A stretch of 64,000 nt of DNA from Bacillota bacterium (GCA_023453025.1 JAEXUD010000008.1:186001-250000), one strand, 5' to 3'; counted from the stretch's first letter, positions 25,139 through 34,175 are shown. A program made the numbers and translations. Notes: generated by a model from the letters alone, not told the origin.

Positions 25139-26395
25139 TTACACTTCTTCATGTGCGGTAAGTTTCTTTGACATCCAGTCCTTACCTTCTATCATGCGTG
25201 TTACTATCATAGAAGCAACGGTATCACCTGTAGCATTTAAGCAAGTAGCAGGCGGGTCAACCAGGAATCCTATTGTTGCAATTATTGGGAATGCTTCAGG
25301 AGGGAATCCGTACATATTTACTATAAGCATTTCTCCTATCAATCCGCCGCCGGGAACACCAGACATTACAACTCCGCCCAATATTGACAACAGAATTGCC
25401 GTAAAGAATGTACCAAAGCCGGTAAATTCCTGACCGAAAATTCCAAACAAGAATGATATTTTTAAAATTGATGAAAGAACTGTGCCGTCCATATGCATTG
25501 TAGCTCCTATAGGAAGAATAATTTCACGAATATCTTTTGGAACTCCAATACGAGAAGCAGCTTTCAGATTAACAGGCATAGTAGCAATTGAACTTTGAGT
25601 TGCTATTGAAGTAACTGCAGGCTCAATTATGTTTCTGAAAAATGTCTTTACAGCCGGCATTCCGCCTGCATAATAGGTATATGCTGCAAAAGCAATAAAG
25701 AAATATGCAATACATAGCGGATAGTAGATTACCATAGCCCTGGCATAAGCACCCAGCAGCTGTGGTCCAAATTCACCTATCAGACTTGCAAAATAAGCAC
25801 CAAGGCCTATTGGGGCATAAAGCATAACAACACCTATAAACTTCATCATTACCTTAGATAAAGCTTCCAGTGCTCTTGCTACAATATTGTCCTCTCCTCC
25901 GACGGCACTTACACAGTATCCGAATAAAATTGAAAATACTATGAGTGGCAGCATATTTGAACGAGATAATATTTTGCTGAAATCATTAACAGTCAACGCC
26001 TGGACAATTTGATTTGATAAAGATAATTGTTCTAATTCAGCTTCAGCAGCACCAAGTTCAATATTTGCTCCTGCTGCAGGCGGGAATACTTTAACAACCA
26101 CAAGAATTAAAACAGCTGCAATTAATCCTGTAACTACAAATGTCAAGAACATGTTTCCCAATATTTTACCAAGACGTTTCATATTTACCATGCTGCCGAC
26201 AGCACTGGCTATAGTAATGAATACTAATGGAGTTACAGCTGTAAACATCAAGTTTAAAAATATATCTCCAAATGGTTTAAGTACAATTGCTTTTTCTCCA
26301 AAAATCAGACCTATAATACTACCAATTGCAATTGAAATAATCAATGTAACGGAAAAACGATAATTTTCCCAAAATGTTTTCTTCGACGTACTCAT
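25139..26395 (-). CDS. Dicarboxylate/amino acid:cation symporter (DAACS family)
   Basis: 418 residues from the ATG at 26395, which has AAAGGAGA upstream; an extension to 26419 reads through that site. It is a multi-TM protein of the GltP/DctA/SstT group. It shows SIAIGSIIGLIFGEKAI in TM1, a serine-rich hairpin region (AVTSIATQSSIATMPV), the DGTVL segment (HMDGTVL), and SGVPGGGLIGEML followed by the ATGDTVAS motif of the substrate site. The family moves Glu, Asp, Ser/Thr or C4-dicarboxylates with Na+ or H+; the exact substrate is unknown. It lies 106 bases behind dapF with no terminator visible between, so it may be cotranscribed with lysA-dapF. Confidence 0.9.
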   Translation of the reverse strand: MSTSKKTFWENYRFSVTLIISIAIGSIIGLIFGEKAIVLKPFGDIFLNLMFTAVTPLVFITIASAVGSMVNMKRLGKILGNMFLTFVVTGLIAAVLILVVVKVFPPAAGANIELGAAEAELEQLSLSNQIVQALTVNDFSKILSRSNMLPLIVFSILFGYCVSAVGGEDNIVARALEALSKVMMKFIGVVMLYAPIGLGAYFASLIGEFGPQLLGAYARAMVIYYPLCIAYFFIAFAAYTYYAGGMPAVKTFFRNIIEPAVTSIATQSSIATMPVNLKAASRIGVPKDIREIILPIGATMHMDGTVLSSILKISFLFGIFGQEFTGFGTFFTAILLSILGGVVMSGVPGGGLIGEMLIVNMYGFPPEAFPIIATIGFLVDPPATCLNATGDTVASMIVTRMIEGKDWMSKKLTAHEEV

Positions 26396-26501
26396 ATAGC
26401 TCTCCTTTTTATTTTTCATTTTTTACTTAAGTTATTTATATTCTATTGACCCAGTTGTTGAAATATACCCATTCCCTCAAGAACAAATAAAACAAAATTA
26501 A

Positions 26502-27338
26502 TTAATATACCAAGTCTTCGTCCAAAACTTTTCCTGCCGCAACTATGTTAGTGTCGCCTATGAGATAAAGTTTGTCTATCTTATTGTTGACATGTTCAAT
26601 TTCAATAAACAGTTCTCCTCCCGGAACAATAATCCTTGCCTTACTTCCCTTCAAATACCCTTTAAGAATAAGGGCTACAGCTGTTGATGCTGAACCGGTT
26701 CCACAAGCTAATGTTATATCCTCTACCCCCCTTTCATATGTTTTCACAATTGCAGTGCTGTCATCTATAACTTCAAAAAAGTTCACATTTGCTCCCTTTG
26801 GAAAGTCTTTATAAAATCTTATTTTCCTTCCGATTTCAAATACCTCGTCATATTCGGCATGCTGCAGGTCATATTTCACAACAGCATGCGGCAATCCCGG
26901 ATTACCTAATTCTAAATATGAGCATTCATATTTCCTATTATCTATTTCAATATCACTGTCAAGCTTAATAACTTCAGGATTGTTTAACTGTACCTTGACA
27001 AGTCTTCCTTCCAGGACTTCTGATTTTACAATACCGGCTCCTGTTTCAAATGTCATTTTTCTTCTCGCTATATTGTTCAGATAGGCATACCGTGAAATAC
27101 ATCTGGCGCCGTTTCCGCACATTTCACCTATGCTGCCGTCCTGATTGTAAAAACGCATTTTAAAATCCGCACCTCCATCAGGATAATCAACCACCATGAA
27201 TCCATCTGCTCCTATGGATACCTTCCTTTGGCATAATTTGTTTGCAATTTCAGATAATTTTTCAACAGGAATCTTAAGCTCCATATTATTGATTATTATA
27301 AAATCATTGCCTGCTCCCTGCATTTTGGTAAAATCCAT
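26502..27338 (-). CDS. dapF: Diaminopimelate epimerase
   Basis: 278 residues, full length. It interconverts LL- and meso-diaminopimelate for lysine and peptidoglycan synthesis, PLP-independent, with two cysteines as base and acid. Both are visible: C74 in GEMCGNGARC and C212 in LACGTGSAST. The N-terminal MQGAGNDF motif is intact. It lies 18 bases downstream of lysA in the same operon. With LysA it forms the final two steps from LL-DAP to lysine. No other dap genes occur in the window. Confidence 0.95.
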   Translation of the reverse strand: MDFTKMQGAGNDFIIINNMELKIPVEKLSEIANKLCQRKVSIGADGFMVVDYPDGGADFKMRFYNQDGSIGEMCGNGARCISRYAYLNNIARRKMTFETGAGIVKSEVLEGRLVKVQLNNPEVIKLDSDIEIDNRKYECSYLELGNPGLPHAVVKYDLQHAEYDEVFEIGRKIRFYKDFPKGANVNFFEVIDDSTAIVKTYERGVEDITLACGTGSASTAVALILKGYLKGSKARIIVPGGELFIEIEHVNNKIDKLYLIGDTNIVAAGKVLDEDLVY

Positions 27339-27356
27339 AAACCGCCCCTCCTTTTA

Positions 27357-28655
27357 TTATTTTAATGATTCCGGAATTACCTCATTAGCTATCATATGAT
27401 CATATGTCTGTCTTTTTACTATTAAATCTGACTTCCCTTCCTTAACAAGCACTGTCGCTAAAAATGGGTTTTTGTTGTAGTTGCTTGCCATGGTATAATT
27501 ATATGCTCCTGTTGAAAATATGGCAAAAGTATCTCCTCGCTCAGGCTCCGCTATCTTGATATCTCTAATCAGAATGTCTCCTGATTCACAGCATTTGCCG
27601 CATATCGTAACCAGATCGGTCTTTGGCTCATCTGCTTTGTTGGCTACTATGCCTTCATAATTGGCTTGATATAGCGCAGGTCTTATATTGTCAGTCATGC
27701 CTCCGTCTATAGAAACATATTTTCTTATCCCTTTGATATCCTTAATTGTTCCAACAGTATAAAGAGTTATTCCCGCTTCACCGACAATGCTCCTGCCCGG
27801 TTCAATCACTACTTCCGGTCTTTTAATGTTTAATTCCTTGGAAAATTCATCTATTTTTTTCATCATGGGGTCAAGAAAGTATGCATATGGTTTTTTGTCA
27901 TCTGCATCTGTGTACTTGATTCCAAAGCCTCCTCCAATGTTTATTTCAGGTGTTACATAATTATATTTATTTTTTGTGTCCTTCACTAAATTCAGTGCTA
28001 TGTCCAATGCTTTTAAATGTGATTCATTATTGTGAAGCTGTGAACCTACATGGAAATGGAATCCCATAAAGTTAACATATTCTGAATTGATTGCTTGTTC
28101 TATTGCAGGAAATATAACTTCATCATCCAGCGGAATACCAAACTTCGAATCTTTTTTTCCTGTGACTATATAATCGTGCGAATCACTTTTTACACCCGGT
28201 GTAATTCTGTAAAGAATATTCATCTTCTTGTTTTTTTCCCGGCACACCTTTTCAAGTATGCAAAGCTCATCAAGGCCGTCAACAATAATTCTTCCTATGT
28301 TGTAATCTACAGCCAGTTCCAATTCTTCAACAGATTTATTATTTCCGTTGAATTCTATTTTTTCAGCAGGGAAATCAGCTTTGATTGCCGTATACAATTC
28401 TCCTCCTGAAACCACGTCCATGCACAGTCCTTCTCTTTCGATGATTTTACACATTGATAGGGTTAAAAATGCTTTGGAAGCATATGCAGCTCTTGTCCTG
28501 TCATATTTATTTAAAAATGTATCTCTGATTTCTCTGCATTTTTCCACTATGGCAGTTTCACTCATCACATATAATGGTGTTCCGTATTTTTCAGCCAGTT
28601 CAACTGCATTGCAACCGTCAAAATACAATGTATTGTTCTTAATTTCTCTTTCCAT
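27357..28655 (-). CDS. lysA: Diaminopimelate decarboxylase
   Basis: 432 residues. A PLP enzyme of the alanine-racemase-fold decarboxylases that converts meso-DAP to L-lysine and CO2. The PLP lysine is K61 in AYASKAFLT; other signatures are GFHFHVGSQ, EPGRSIVGEAG (phosphate-binding), and CGKCCESGD with the catalytic cysteine. It is the first gene of the leftward operon lysA-dapF, possibly with the symporter. A sequence matching a sigma-54 promoter lies 76 bases upstream, which is unusual for a lysine biosynthetic gene. No lysine riboswitch or T-box was recognised in the leader. Confidence 0.95.
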   Translation of the reverse strand: MEREIKNNTLYFDGCNAVELAEKYGTPLYVMSETAIVEKCREIRDTFLNKYDRTRAAYASKAFLTLSMCKIIEREGLCMDVVSGGELYTAIKADFPAEKIEFNGNNKSVEELELAVDYNIGRIIVDGLDELCILEKVCREKNKKMNILYRITPGVKSDSHDYIVTGKKDSKFGIPLDDEVIFPAIEQAINSEYVNFMGFHFHVGSQLHNNESHLKALDIALNLVKDTKNKYNYVTPEINIGGGFGIKYTDADDKKPYAYFLDPMMKKIDEFSKELNIKRPEVVIEPGRSIVGEAGITLYTVGTIKDIKGIRKYVSIDGGMTDNIRPALYQANYEGIVANKADEPKTDLVTICGKCCESGDILIRDIKIAEPERGDTFAIFSTGAYNYTMASNYNKNPFLATVLVKEGKSDLIVKRQTYDHMIANEVIPESLK

Positions 28656-28730
28656 TATGTCTCCTTTTGTAAATTTATTTTATTGGAATAATTAATCCAT
28701 TATTATCAAGCATAGTCTAACATTATTTAT

Positions 28731-28750
28731 GTTGCAATTATTATGCCAAA
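28731..28750 (-). promoter_or_regulatory. Putative sigma-54 (-24/-12) promoter of lysA-dapF
   Basis: Read on the minus strand from 28750 the sequence is TTTGGCATAATAATTGCAAC. GG (28747-28746) and GC (28735-28734) are separated by exactly 10 bases, and it matches the TGGCAC-N5-TTGCA consensus at all but one defined position. It points toward lysA. Confidence 0.7.
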
Positions 28751-28779
28751 TTAAGCGTGTTTTATATGTATCACAGTTC

Positions 28780-28808
28780 TTGACATATTTATTAAAAAGC
28801 TTTAACAT
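28780..28808 (+). promoter_or_regulatory. Sigma-70 promoter of the sigma-54 activator gene, with operator-like motif
   Basis: A perfect TTGACA (28780-28785), 17-base spacer and TAACAT (28803-28808). The -10 overlaps AAAGCTTTAAC (28796-28806), an 11-base sequence repeated exactly at 30915-30925 in the inverted repeat before the PatB-GNAT gene. If this is the activator's binding site, it would both activate lysA and repress the activator's own promoter. Confidence 0.55.
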
Positions 28809-28828
28809 TAAATCAGATTTTTGAAAGG

Positions 28829-30907
28829 GTGATAATTATAAAAAAAATAGCCGTTATAACATTGACATATCCTGCCTCATTATTTTATGCAAGTCAGATT
28901 AAAACACTTTTTGGAGATTTAGTAGATGTAGCTACATATAATGCATTTGACGGTTCTGTGAAAAATATTGATACAGCAGATGTATATGTGGTATCTACTG
29001 ATGCATTTGAAAGCATAAGCGACTATGAGAAGTTTATACCTGATACTATCCCAAGAGTTGAAATATCAGTGGATTTTACGAAAAAAAACATTGAAACGCT
29101 GATGAGTATTCCCAAAAATACGTGTGCGTATTTTGTAAACCTCAGCGAGATCATGGTCCGTGAATCTATCGCCCGTCTATCACAGCTGGGTGTCAATCAT
29201 ATTAATTTCATACCATATTTTCCGGGAATCAAGAAGGCAAAAAGTTGCGACATGGCAGTTACTGTGGGAGAAAAACGTTATGTACCGGGCGGAGTTAAGA
29301 CAGTTATAGATCTTGGCCATCGTGTTCTTGACTCATCTACAATTGTAGAGCTGGCTCTTCGCTTAAAGCTGGATTATTTATTGGAAAGTGAAGATTTCAA
29401 GGAACATTTCAATACGATAGCTTCCAGCAACTACAGCTTTAATCAGCTTTTCGGACGTTCTCTCAACATGGAAAGCCAGTTTGAAATACTTATGGAAATA
29501 ATAGATTCAGGAATTATAGGAGTTAACGGAGACAATGTAATCTTTGCCTGCAATTCCAAGGCTGTTGAGATTACAGGCATTAACAGGGAACAGGCGCTTG
29601 ATAATCCGTCCGATTTATTTTTTCCGTTTCTGCCGTTTAAAGAATGTAAACTTACACGAAAAAAAATTATTAACAAATTAATACAGTTCAGGGATGTAGA
29701 TATAAATGTAACTGTCGCACCTGTTATCAGAAGAGATAAGTACATCGGAGCGTTTGCAATCATTCAAAGATTTACGGAAGAAGAATCAAAACAGCACAAC
29801 CTGCGTATACAGCTTCTGAACAAAGGTCATAAGGCCAAATATACCTTTGATGACATTAACGGAGAAAGTGATACTATAAAAAAGGCCTGTGTTATTGCAA
29901 AAAAAATGGCTAAAAATAATTCAGCGGTACTTATTACCGGAGAAAGCGGAACGGGCAAAGAGCTTTTTGCTCATGCAATTCATAACGAATCAAAAAGGAG
30001 CATGTATCCGTTTATAGCAATAAATTGTGCTGCCATGCCTGATAATCTTTTGGAAAGCGAGCTTTTCGGCTATGAGGAAGGGTCGTTTACAGGAGCAAGA
30101 AAAGGCGGCAAGCTGGGACTTTTTGAATTTGCCCACAGAGGCTCCATATTTTTGGATGAGGTTGAAGGTATGAGCCCGGCTCTTCAAATAAAATTGCTGA
30201 GAGTAATTCAAGAAGGTGAAATAATGCGTGTCGGCGGCAATAAAATAATAAACGTGGATGTAAGAATAATTGCTGCTTCAAATGAAACATTGGAGTATCT
30301 TGTTGCCAAGGGTGTTTTCAGAAGCGATTTATATTACCGTCTGAATACTTTGCCGATAGAAATTCCTCCCCTGAGAGAACGGGGTGAAGATATAATGCTT
30401 TTATTTGAAAATATTAAAAACACATTAGGAGGAAATTTTGTCCTTTCTCCTCAGGTTAAAAATGCATTTTTGTCCCACAGCTGGATGGGCAATGTCCGGG
30501 AGCTTCATAATTATGTGGAGTACCTAACCTATCTTGATAAAGAATATATAGACTACGAGGATTTACCCCCAAGCTTTCATAAGGGTTTGAACAGCTGCAA
30601 AAACCAAGGTAACAGCATTGATTTGGATATCAGCCTTTTGAAAAAACTGGCGGGAAACAAGCTGGATGATTACTTCTTTGTATTGGAAATTCTTTATGAC
30701 GGTTATATCAAACAAAAAAACCTGGGCAGATTGTCAATTGCAGAGAAGGCTCAATCATCAGGTCACTATTTGACTCAGCAGGAGGTACGAAGTATTTTGT
30801 ATGATTTGAATAATTTGGGATTAATTAAAATGTCCCATGGCAGAGGCGGCACCAAAATAAACGAGCGAGGAATCAAAACATACAATAATTTGAAATTAAT
30901 TGGTTAA
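28829..30907 (+). CDS. Sigma-54-dependent transcriptional activator with PAS domain
   Basis: 692 residues counting from GTG at 28829. Order: an N-terminal ~200-residue sensory region (PrpR-like in position, not firmly identified), a PAS domain (~210-325, with DSGIIGVNGDNVIFACNSKA), the AAA+ sigma-54 interaction domain (~340-560) with Walker A GESGTGKE (371-378), the sigma-54 loop GSFTGA (~418), Walker B-like IFLDEVE and arginine-finger region. The C-terminal ~100 residues look like a winged helix instead of the usual Fis-type HTH. Start choice is unclear: AAAGGGTGAT looks like the ribosome site, which would make an ATT/ATA the start rather than GTG. It lies between two sigma-54 promoter matches and probably controls both flanking units. 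Confidence 0.88.
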   Translation: MIIIKKIAVITLTYPASLFYASQIKTLFGDLVDVATYNAFDGSVKNIDTADVYVVSTDAFESISDYEKFIPDTIPRVEISVDFTKKNIETLMSIPKNTCAYFVNLSEIMVRESIARLSQLGVNHINFIPYFPGIKKAKSCDMAVTVGEKRYVPGGVKTVIDLGHRVLDSSTIVELALRLKLDYLLESEDFKEHFNTIASSNYSFNQLFGRSLNMESQFEILMEIIDSGIIGVNGDNVIFACNSKAVEITGINREQALDNPSDLFFPFLPFKECKLTRKKIINKLIQFRDVDINVTVAPVIRRDKYIGAFAIIQRFTEEESKQHNLRIQLLNKGHKAKYTFDDINGESDTIKKACVIAKKMAKNNSAVLITGESGTGKELFAHAIHNESKRSMYPFIAINCAAMPDNLLESELFGYEEGSFTGARKGGKLGLFEFAHRGSIFLDEVEGMSPALQIKLLRVIQEGEIMRVGGNKIINVDVRIIAASNETLEYLVAKGVFRSDLYYRLNTLPIEIPPLRERGEDIMLLFENIKNTLGGNFVLSPQVKNAFLSHSWMGNVRELHNYVEYLTYLDKEYIDYEDLPPSFHKGLNSCKNQGNSIDLDISLLKKLAGNKLDDYFFVLEILYDGYIKQKNLGRLSIAEKAQSSGHYLTQQEVRSILYDLNNLGLIKMSHGRGGTKINERGIKTYNNLKLIG

Positions 30908-30932
30908 AGTATATAAAGCTTTAACCAATTAA
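30896..30932. promoter_or_regulatory. 14-bp inverted repeat, possible activator-binding site
   Basis: TTAATTGGTTAAAG (30896-30909) and its exact complement (30919-30932) form a perfect inverted repeat around a nine-base loop, overlapping the stop codon of the activator gene. It lacks a T-run, which argues against a terminator. It lies about 77 bp upstream of the -24 element before the PatB-GNAT gene, a usual enhancer distance, and shares AAAGCTTTAAC with 28796-28806. Confidence 0.55.
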
Positions 30933-31006
30933 TTATGTATAATGTTATGCAGATACCCTGATTTCTCATCTTGAAATGGTGGAAGCTATACCCATTTTTC
31001 ATATTG

Positions 31007-31024
31007 TTGGCATGGTTTATGCTA
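31007..31024 (+). promoter_or_regulatory. Putative sigma-54 (-24/-12) promoter of the PatB-GNAT gene
   Basis: TTGGCATGGTTTATGCTA has GG (31009-31010) and GC (31021-31022) exactly 10 bases apart and agrees closely with the TTGGCAC-N4-TTTGCA pattern. The predicted RNA start is near 31034, and the ATG is at 31061. Confidence 0.7.
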
Positions 31025-31060
31025 TTATAATTTAATAAATACCATGAAAGGGAATATAAG

Positions 31061-32728
31061 ATGAAATATAATTTTGATAATGTAATCGACAGAAGAAATA
31101 CATATGCTGTAAAATACGATGAAAGAATAAAAAGCTTCGGAACTGATGATGTGATTCCGTTATGGATTGCCGATATGGATTTTGAAACCGCACAACCTGT
31201 TATAGAGGCTGTGAAAAAGAGAGCACAGCACGGGATATATGGTTATGTTTCTAAGCCTGATTCATACTTCCAGGCATTTTGCGACTGGCAGAAAAAAAGA
31301 AACAACTGGAGCATTAACAAGGATTTAGTAAGCTTCAGCCCCGGAGTAGTACCCTCATTATCAGTAATAGTCAGGGAATTTACCGGAGACGGCGATAAAA
31401 TATTGATTCAGACTCCTGTTTATCCGGAATTTTATGATGTAATCGAAGCATGGGGCAGGACTGTGTTGGAAAATCAATTGCTTGAAAATAATGGAGTTTA
31501 TTCAGTTGACTTTGAGGATTTTGAGGAAAAACTTAAGCAAGGACCGAAGCTTTTCATTTTATGCAACCCGCAAAATCCGGTGGGCAGAGTATGGTCAAGG
31601 GATGAGCTTACCAGAATTACAAATTTATGCCTTAAGTACAATGTCCTTATTGCCTCTGATGAAATACATGCAGACTTGATGCTTTGGGGCAATAAACACA
31701 TTCCAACCGCAGCAATATCTGAGGAAATAAGCAGCATTACAATAACCTGTACTTCATGCTCAAAGACGTTTAACCTGGCAGGACTTCAGGCATCCTATGC
31801 TGTTTTTCCTGATAAAAATTCAAAAGACAGGTTCGACAGATTCTGGAGAAATCTGGAGATTCACCGAAACAATTGTTTCAGCCTTGTTGCACTGGAAACA
31901 GCCTACCGAGAGGGAGAGGAGTGGCTTAGCCAACTGATTCCCTACCTGGAAGGAAATATTAAATATGTCAGGAATTACTGCAAAAATTATATTCCGCAAA
32001 TAAAACCATCCAAGCCTGAAAGCACATACCTGGTATGGCTGGACTGCAGGGAACTTGGATTAAACAACGAGGAATTGAATGATTTTATGATTAATAAAGC
32101 TTACATCGGCCTGAATCAGGGGAAAAATTTCTGCAGAAGCCTTTCCGGATATATGCGCATGAATATTGCATGCCCCCGTTCAATACTGGAAAAAGCGATG
32201 AAGCAGCTTGAAGAAGCAGTCAGCAATTTGAATATAATAAACAGGATTTCAATTACCAATGCGATTCTTGAAGATTTAGACGATATTGCAGAATTAGAAG
32301 CAAAATGCTTTCCGCCTGCTGAAGCAGCGACGAAAGAATCATTTAAAAGAAGGATACAAAGATTTCCTGAAAGCTTTTTTACAGCTAAGTTTGACGGAAA
32401 AATAATCGGTGTAGTAAATGGGTGCATAACAAACAGTGATACTCTTTATGATGCAATGTATCATGATGATAATGAACATGTCAGTGACGGTAAGCACCAG
32501 ACTGTTTTCGGATTATTGGTTCATCCGGATTACCAAAGAAAAGGAATTGCTGCTCTTTTATTAAACCACATGATTGCTGTTTCAAAGAGAAGAGGAAAGA
32601 AAGCTGTAATTCTCACATGCAAAGACAAATTGATTCATTATTACGAGAAATTTGGATTTGTTAACAAGGGTGTATCTGAATCAAGCCACGGCGGGGCTGT
32701 TTGGTATAATATGCGTTTGGAATTATAA
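31061..32728 (+). CDS. Fusion of a PatB/MalY-type C-S lyase (aminotransferase class I/II) with a GNAT acetyltransferase
   Basis: 555 residues, well beyond the ~390 of ordinary PatB/MalY. Residues 1-390 have the fold-type I PLP signatures: FDNVIDRRNTYAVKYD, PLWIADMDF, GYVSKPDSY, CNPQNPVGRVWS, and the PLP lysine ~235 in TSCSKTFNLAGLQASYA. This subgroup cleaves C-S bonds (cystathionine beta-lyase/cysteine desulfhydrase) or transaminates. Residues ~396-555 are a GNAT domain with GLLVHPDYQRKGIAALLLNH as acyl-CoA motif A and HYYEKFGF near the end, similar to AANAT-like enzymes. No frameshift is involved; one continuous frame covers both. Candidate roles include making and acetylating an amine or thiol product. 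Expression probably depends on sigma-54. Confidence 0.87.
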   Translation: MKYNFDNVIDRRNTYAVKYDERIKSFGTDDVIPLWIADMDFETAQPVIEAVKKRAQHGIYGYVSKPDSYFQAFCDWQKKRNNWSINKDLVSFSPGVVPSLSVIVREFTGDGDKILIQTPVYPEFYDVIEAWGRTVLENQLLENNGVYSVDFEDFEEKLKQGPKLFILCNPQNPVGRVWSRDELTRITNLCLKYNVLIASDEIHADLMLWGNKHIPTAAISEEISSITITCTSCSKTFNLAGLQASYAVFPDKNSKDRFDRFWRNLEIHRNNCFSLVALETAYREGEEWLSQLIPYLEGNIKYVRNYCKNYIPQIKPSKPESTYLVWLDCRELGLNNEELNDFMINKAYIGLNQGKNFCRSLSGYMRMNIACPRSILEKAMKQLEEAVSNLNIINRISITNAILEDLDDIAELEAKCFPPAEAATKESFKRRIQRFPESFFTAKFDGKIIGVVNGCITNSDTLYDAMYHDDNEHVSDGKHQTVFGLLVHPDYQRKGIAALLLNHMIAVSKRRGKKAVILTCKDKLIHYYEKFGFVNKGVSESSHGGAVWYNMRLEL

Positions 32729-32749
32729 AGCATAATGTAATACAACATT

Positions 32750-32785
32750 AAAAAAAGTCTGAACGGCACTTATACAGTGTCGTTC
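32750..32785 (-). terminator. Terminator after the transglutaminase-like gene
   Basis: GAACGGCAC (32761-32769) pairs with GTGTCGTTC (32777-32785) with one G-T pair. On the minus strand the stem is followed by AGACTTTTTTT (complement of 32750-32760). It lies between convergent genes and may also stop the PatB-GNAT transcript weakly. Confidence 0.75.
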
Positions 32786-32791
32786 TGCTAT

Positions 32792-34147
32792 TTATAATCT
32801 TTTCATTTCAATCAGTTCATATTTTGCTCTGAACTCTTCTCTTCTTATTTCCTTGTCTTCGTATTCGCATTCTCCCACCTGGTTGTCGTATGGGTCATGC
32901 CGCCAATATTTTTTCGGCGGTTCAAATTCATGCTGGAATTTTGAATTTGCAACCATTCTGAATGGGTCCAGATTTCCAAAATAGAAATCCCATTTTTCCG
33001 GGTTGCCTGCCCGGTAAGCTCCTCCTCCAAATGATGGGTCTGCAAATAACCAGCCAAACGGCTCAATATAGAATTGTGCCCAGTCGTGAGGTCCTACATG
33101 GTATGGTGTAACTGCAAGACCGGACTGCCATCTGGCAGGAATTCCGGCATATCTGCACAATGTTATGAACAACAGTGCCTGTACTCCGCAGTCGCCCTTT
33201 AGATTAAGTGCGCAGTATTCCGGAATATTTATAATTGTTGAATATGCTCTCATGTATGAATATCTGATATTTTGAGTTATATAATCATATATTCTTCTTG
33301 CCTTTACCAATGGATTAGTTTCATCTTTTATTATTTCATTTGCCAGTTCCTTGATGTATGGTGTAAACATAATGTGAGGCTCTGATTCTTCAGTATCAAA
33401 TGACGGCTGTTCGTTTGAAACGAAAGAAGGATCGGGATTATTGTAATTCAAATGACTTTCATAGGAATACTCAACAGTAAAATCTTGATTTTCTTCTGAT
33501 ATTGTTTCAAAAAATGCAGTCCTGCTCGGAAAATTCTCACCAGAAATATATTTTGCTTCCGGGGATGTTTTTAATATTTTTATGCCCGACTGCTGGCAGT
33601 TGACAGGCAGAGGCAGGTAGACCCGTATCTTTTCTCCTCTTCTTACTGCTTCATCCTTTAATTTTAATGATGCTTTTATATGTATAAAGTATGAAACACA
33701 TCCTTTTTCTTTAATTTCTTTTATATTTGCATTTAAGAAATTTCCTCTTTTGTCATCCTCTGTTTCCCTGTTTATTAATCTTGCTTCCAGGTCTGTCCTT
33801 GTTTTTATTAATGAGCCAAAGAAGCTTTCGTTGAAATGAACCTTCCCGTTAACCAAAATCCAGTCTGCCTGGCCGTCTTCCTGAAGTTCTGTAAGTTCTT
33901 CCCTTGTAAAATTTTTTATGTTATCCTGCATTTTCTTGAGTGCCTGCTCAAAGGTATACGGATATTCTCCCTCTAATGTTTTAAGTATTTCTTTTTCTAA
34001 TTCCAGCCTCTTTCTCATGGCTGCCGGCATTTGCTTTTTAAGGCGCAAGTCGATTAACTTTTGTGCTCCTTCAAAATTTCCGTTGTACTTCAGTTTCAGA
34101 ATGTCCTCCGGCAGATTTATCTTTAAATATTTCAAATTCTCTAACAT
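32792..34147 (-). CDS. Transglutaminase-like domain protein
   Basis: 451 residues. The C-terminal half holds a transglutaminase/protease-like core: the catalytic Cys near residue 319 in LKGDCGVQALLFITLCRYAG, followed by IPARWQSG, the His near 354 in HVGPHDWAQFY, and the Asp near 367 in WLFADPSFGG. The N-terminal ~250 residues are charged and partly helical, then beta-rich. No signal peptide is visible, so it is probably cytoplasmic. Such domains hydrolyse or transfer amide groups, but members of this subgroup are uncharacterised. It is the last gene after murA and glycerate kinase on the minus strand. Confidence 0.82.
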   Translation of the reverse strand: MLENLKYLKINLPEDILKLKYNGNFEGAQKLIDLRLKKQMPAAMRKRLELEKEILKTLEGEYPYTFEQALKKMQDNIKNFTREELTELQEDGQADWILVNGKVHFNESFFGSLIKTRTDLEARLINRETEDDKRGNFLNANIKEIKEKGCVSYFIHIKASLKLKDEAVRRGEKIRVYLPLPVNCQQSGIKILKTSPEAKYISGENFPSRTAFFETISEENQDFTVEYSYESHLNYNNPDPSFVSNEQPSFDTEESEPHIMFTPYIKELANEIIKDETNPLVKARRIYDYITQNIRYSYMRAYSTIINIPEYCALNLKGDCGVQALLFITLCRYAGIPARWQSGLAVTPYHVGPHDWAQFYIEPFGWLFADPSFGGGAYRAGNPEKWDFYFGNLDPFRMVANSKFQHEFEPPKKYWRHDPYDNQVGECEYEDKEIRREEFRAKYELIEMKRL

Positions 34148-34175
34148 TTTTGCCCCCCTATATCAAATTTATATC

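Noticed and set aside
28656..28830. Lysine riboswitch or T-box before lysA
   Set aside because: No long structured leader, no T-box core and no lysine aptamer motifs; the gap instead holds a sigma-54 promoter match and the divergent promoter.
30896..30932. Perfect inverted repeat as intrinsic terminator of the sigma-54 activator
   Set aside because: No T-run follows in either direction, and part of it recurs near the lysA promoter, so an activator site is preferred. Termination is not excluded.
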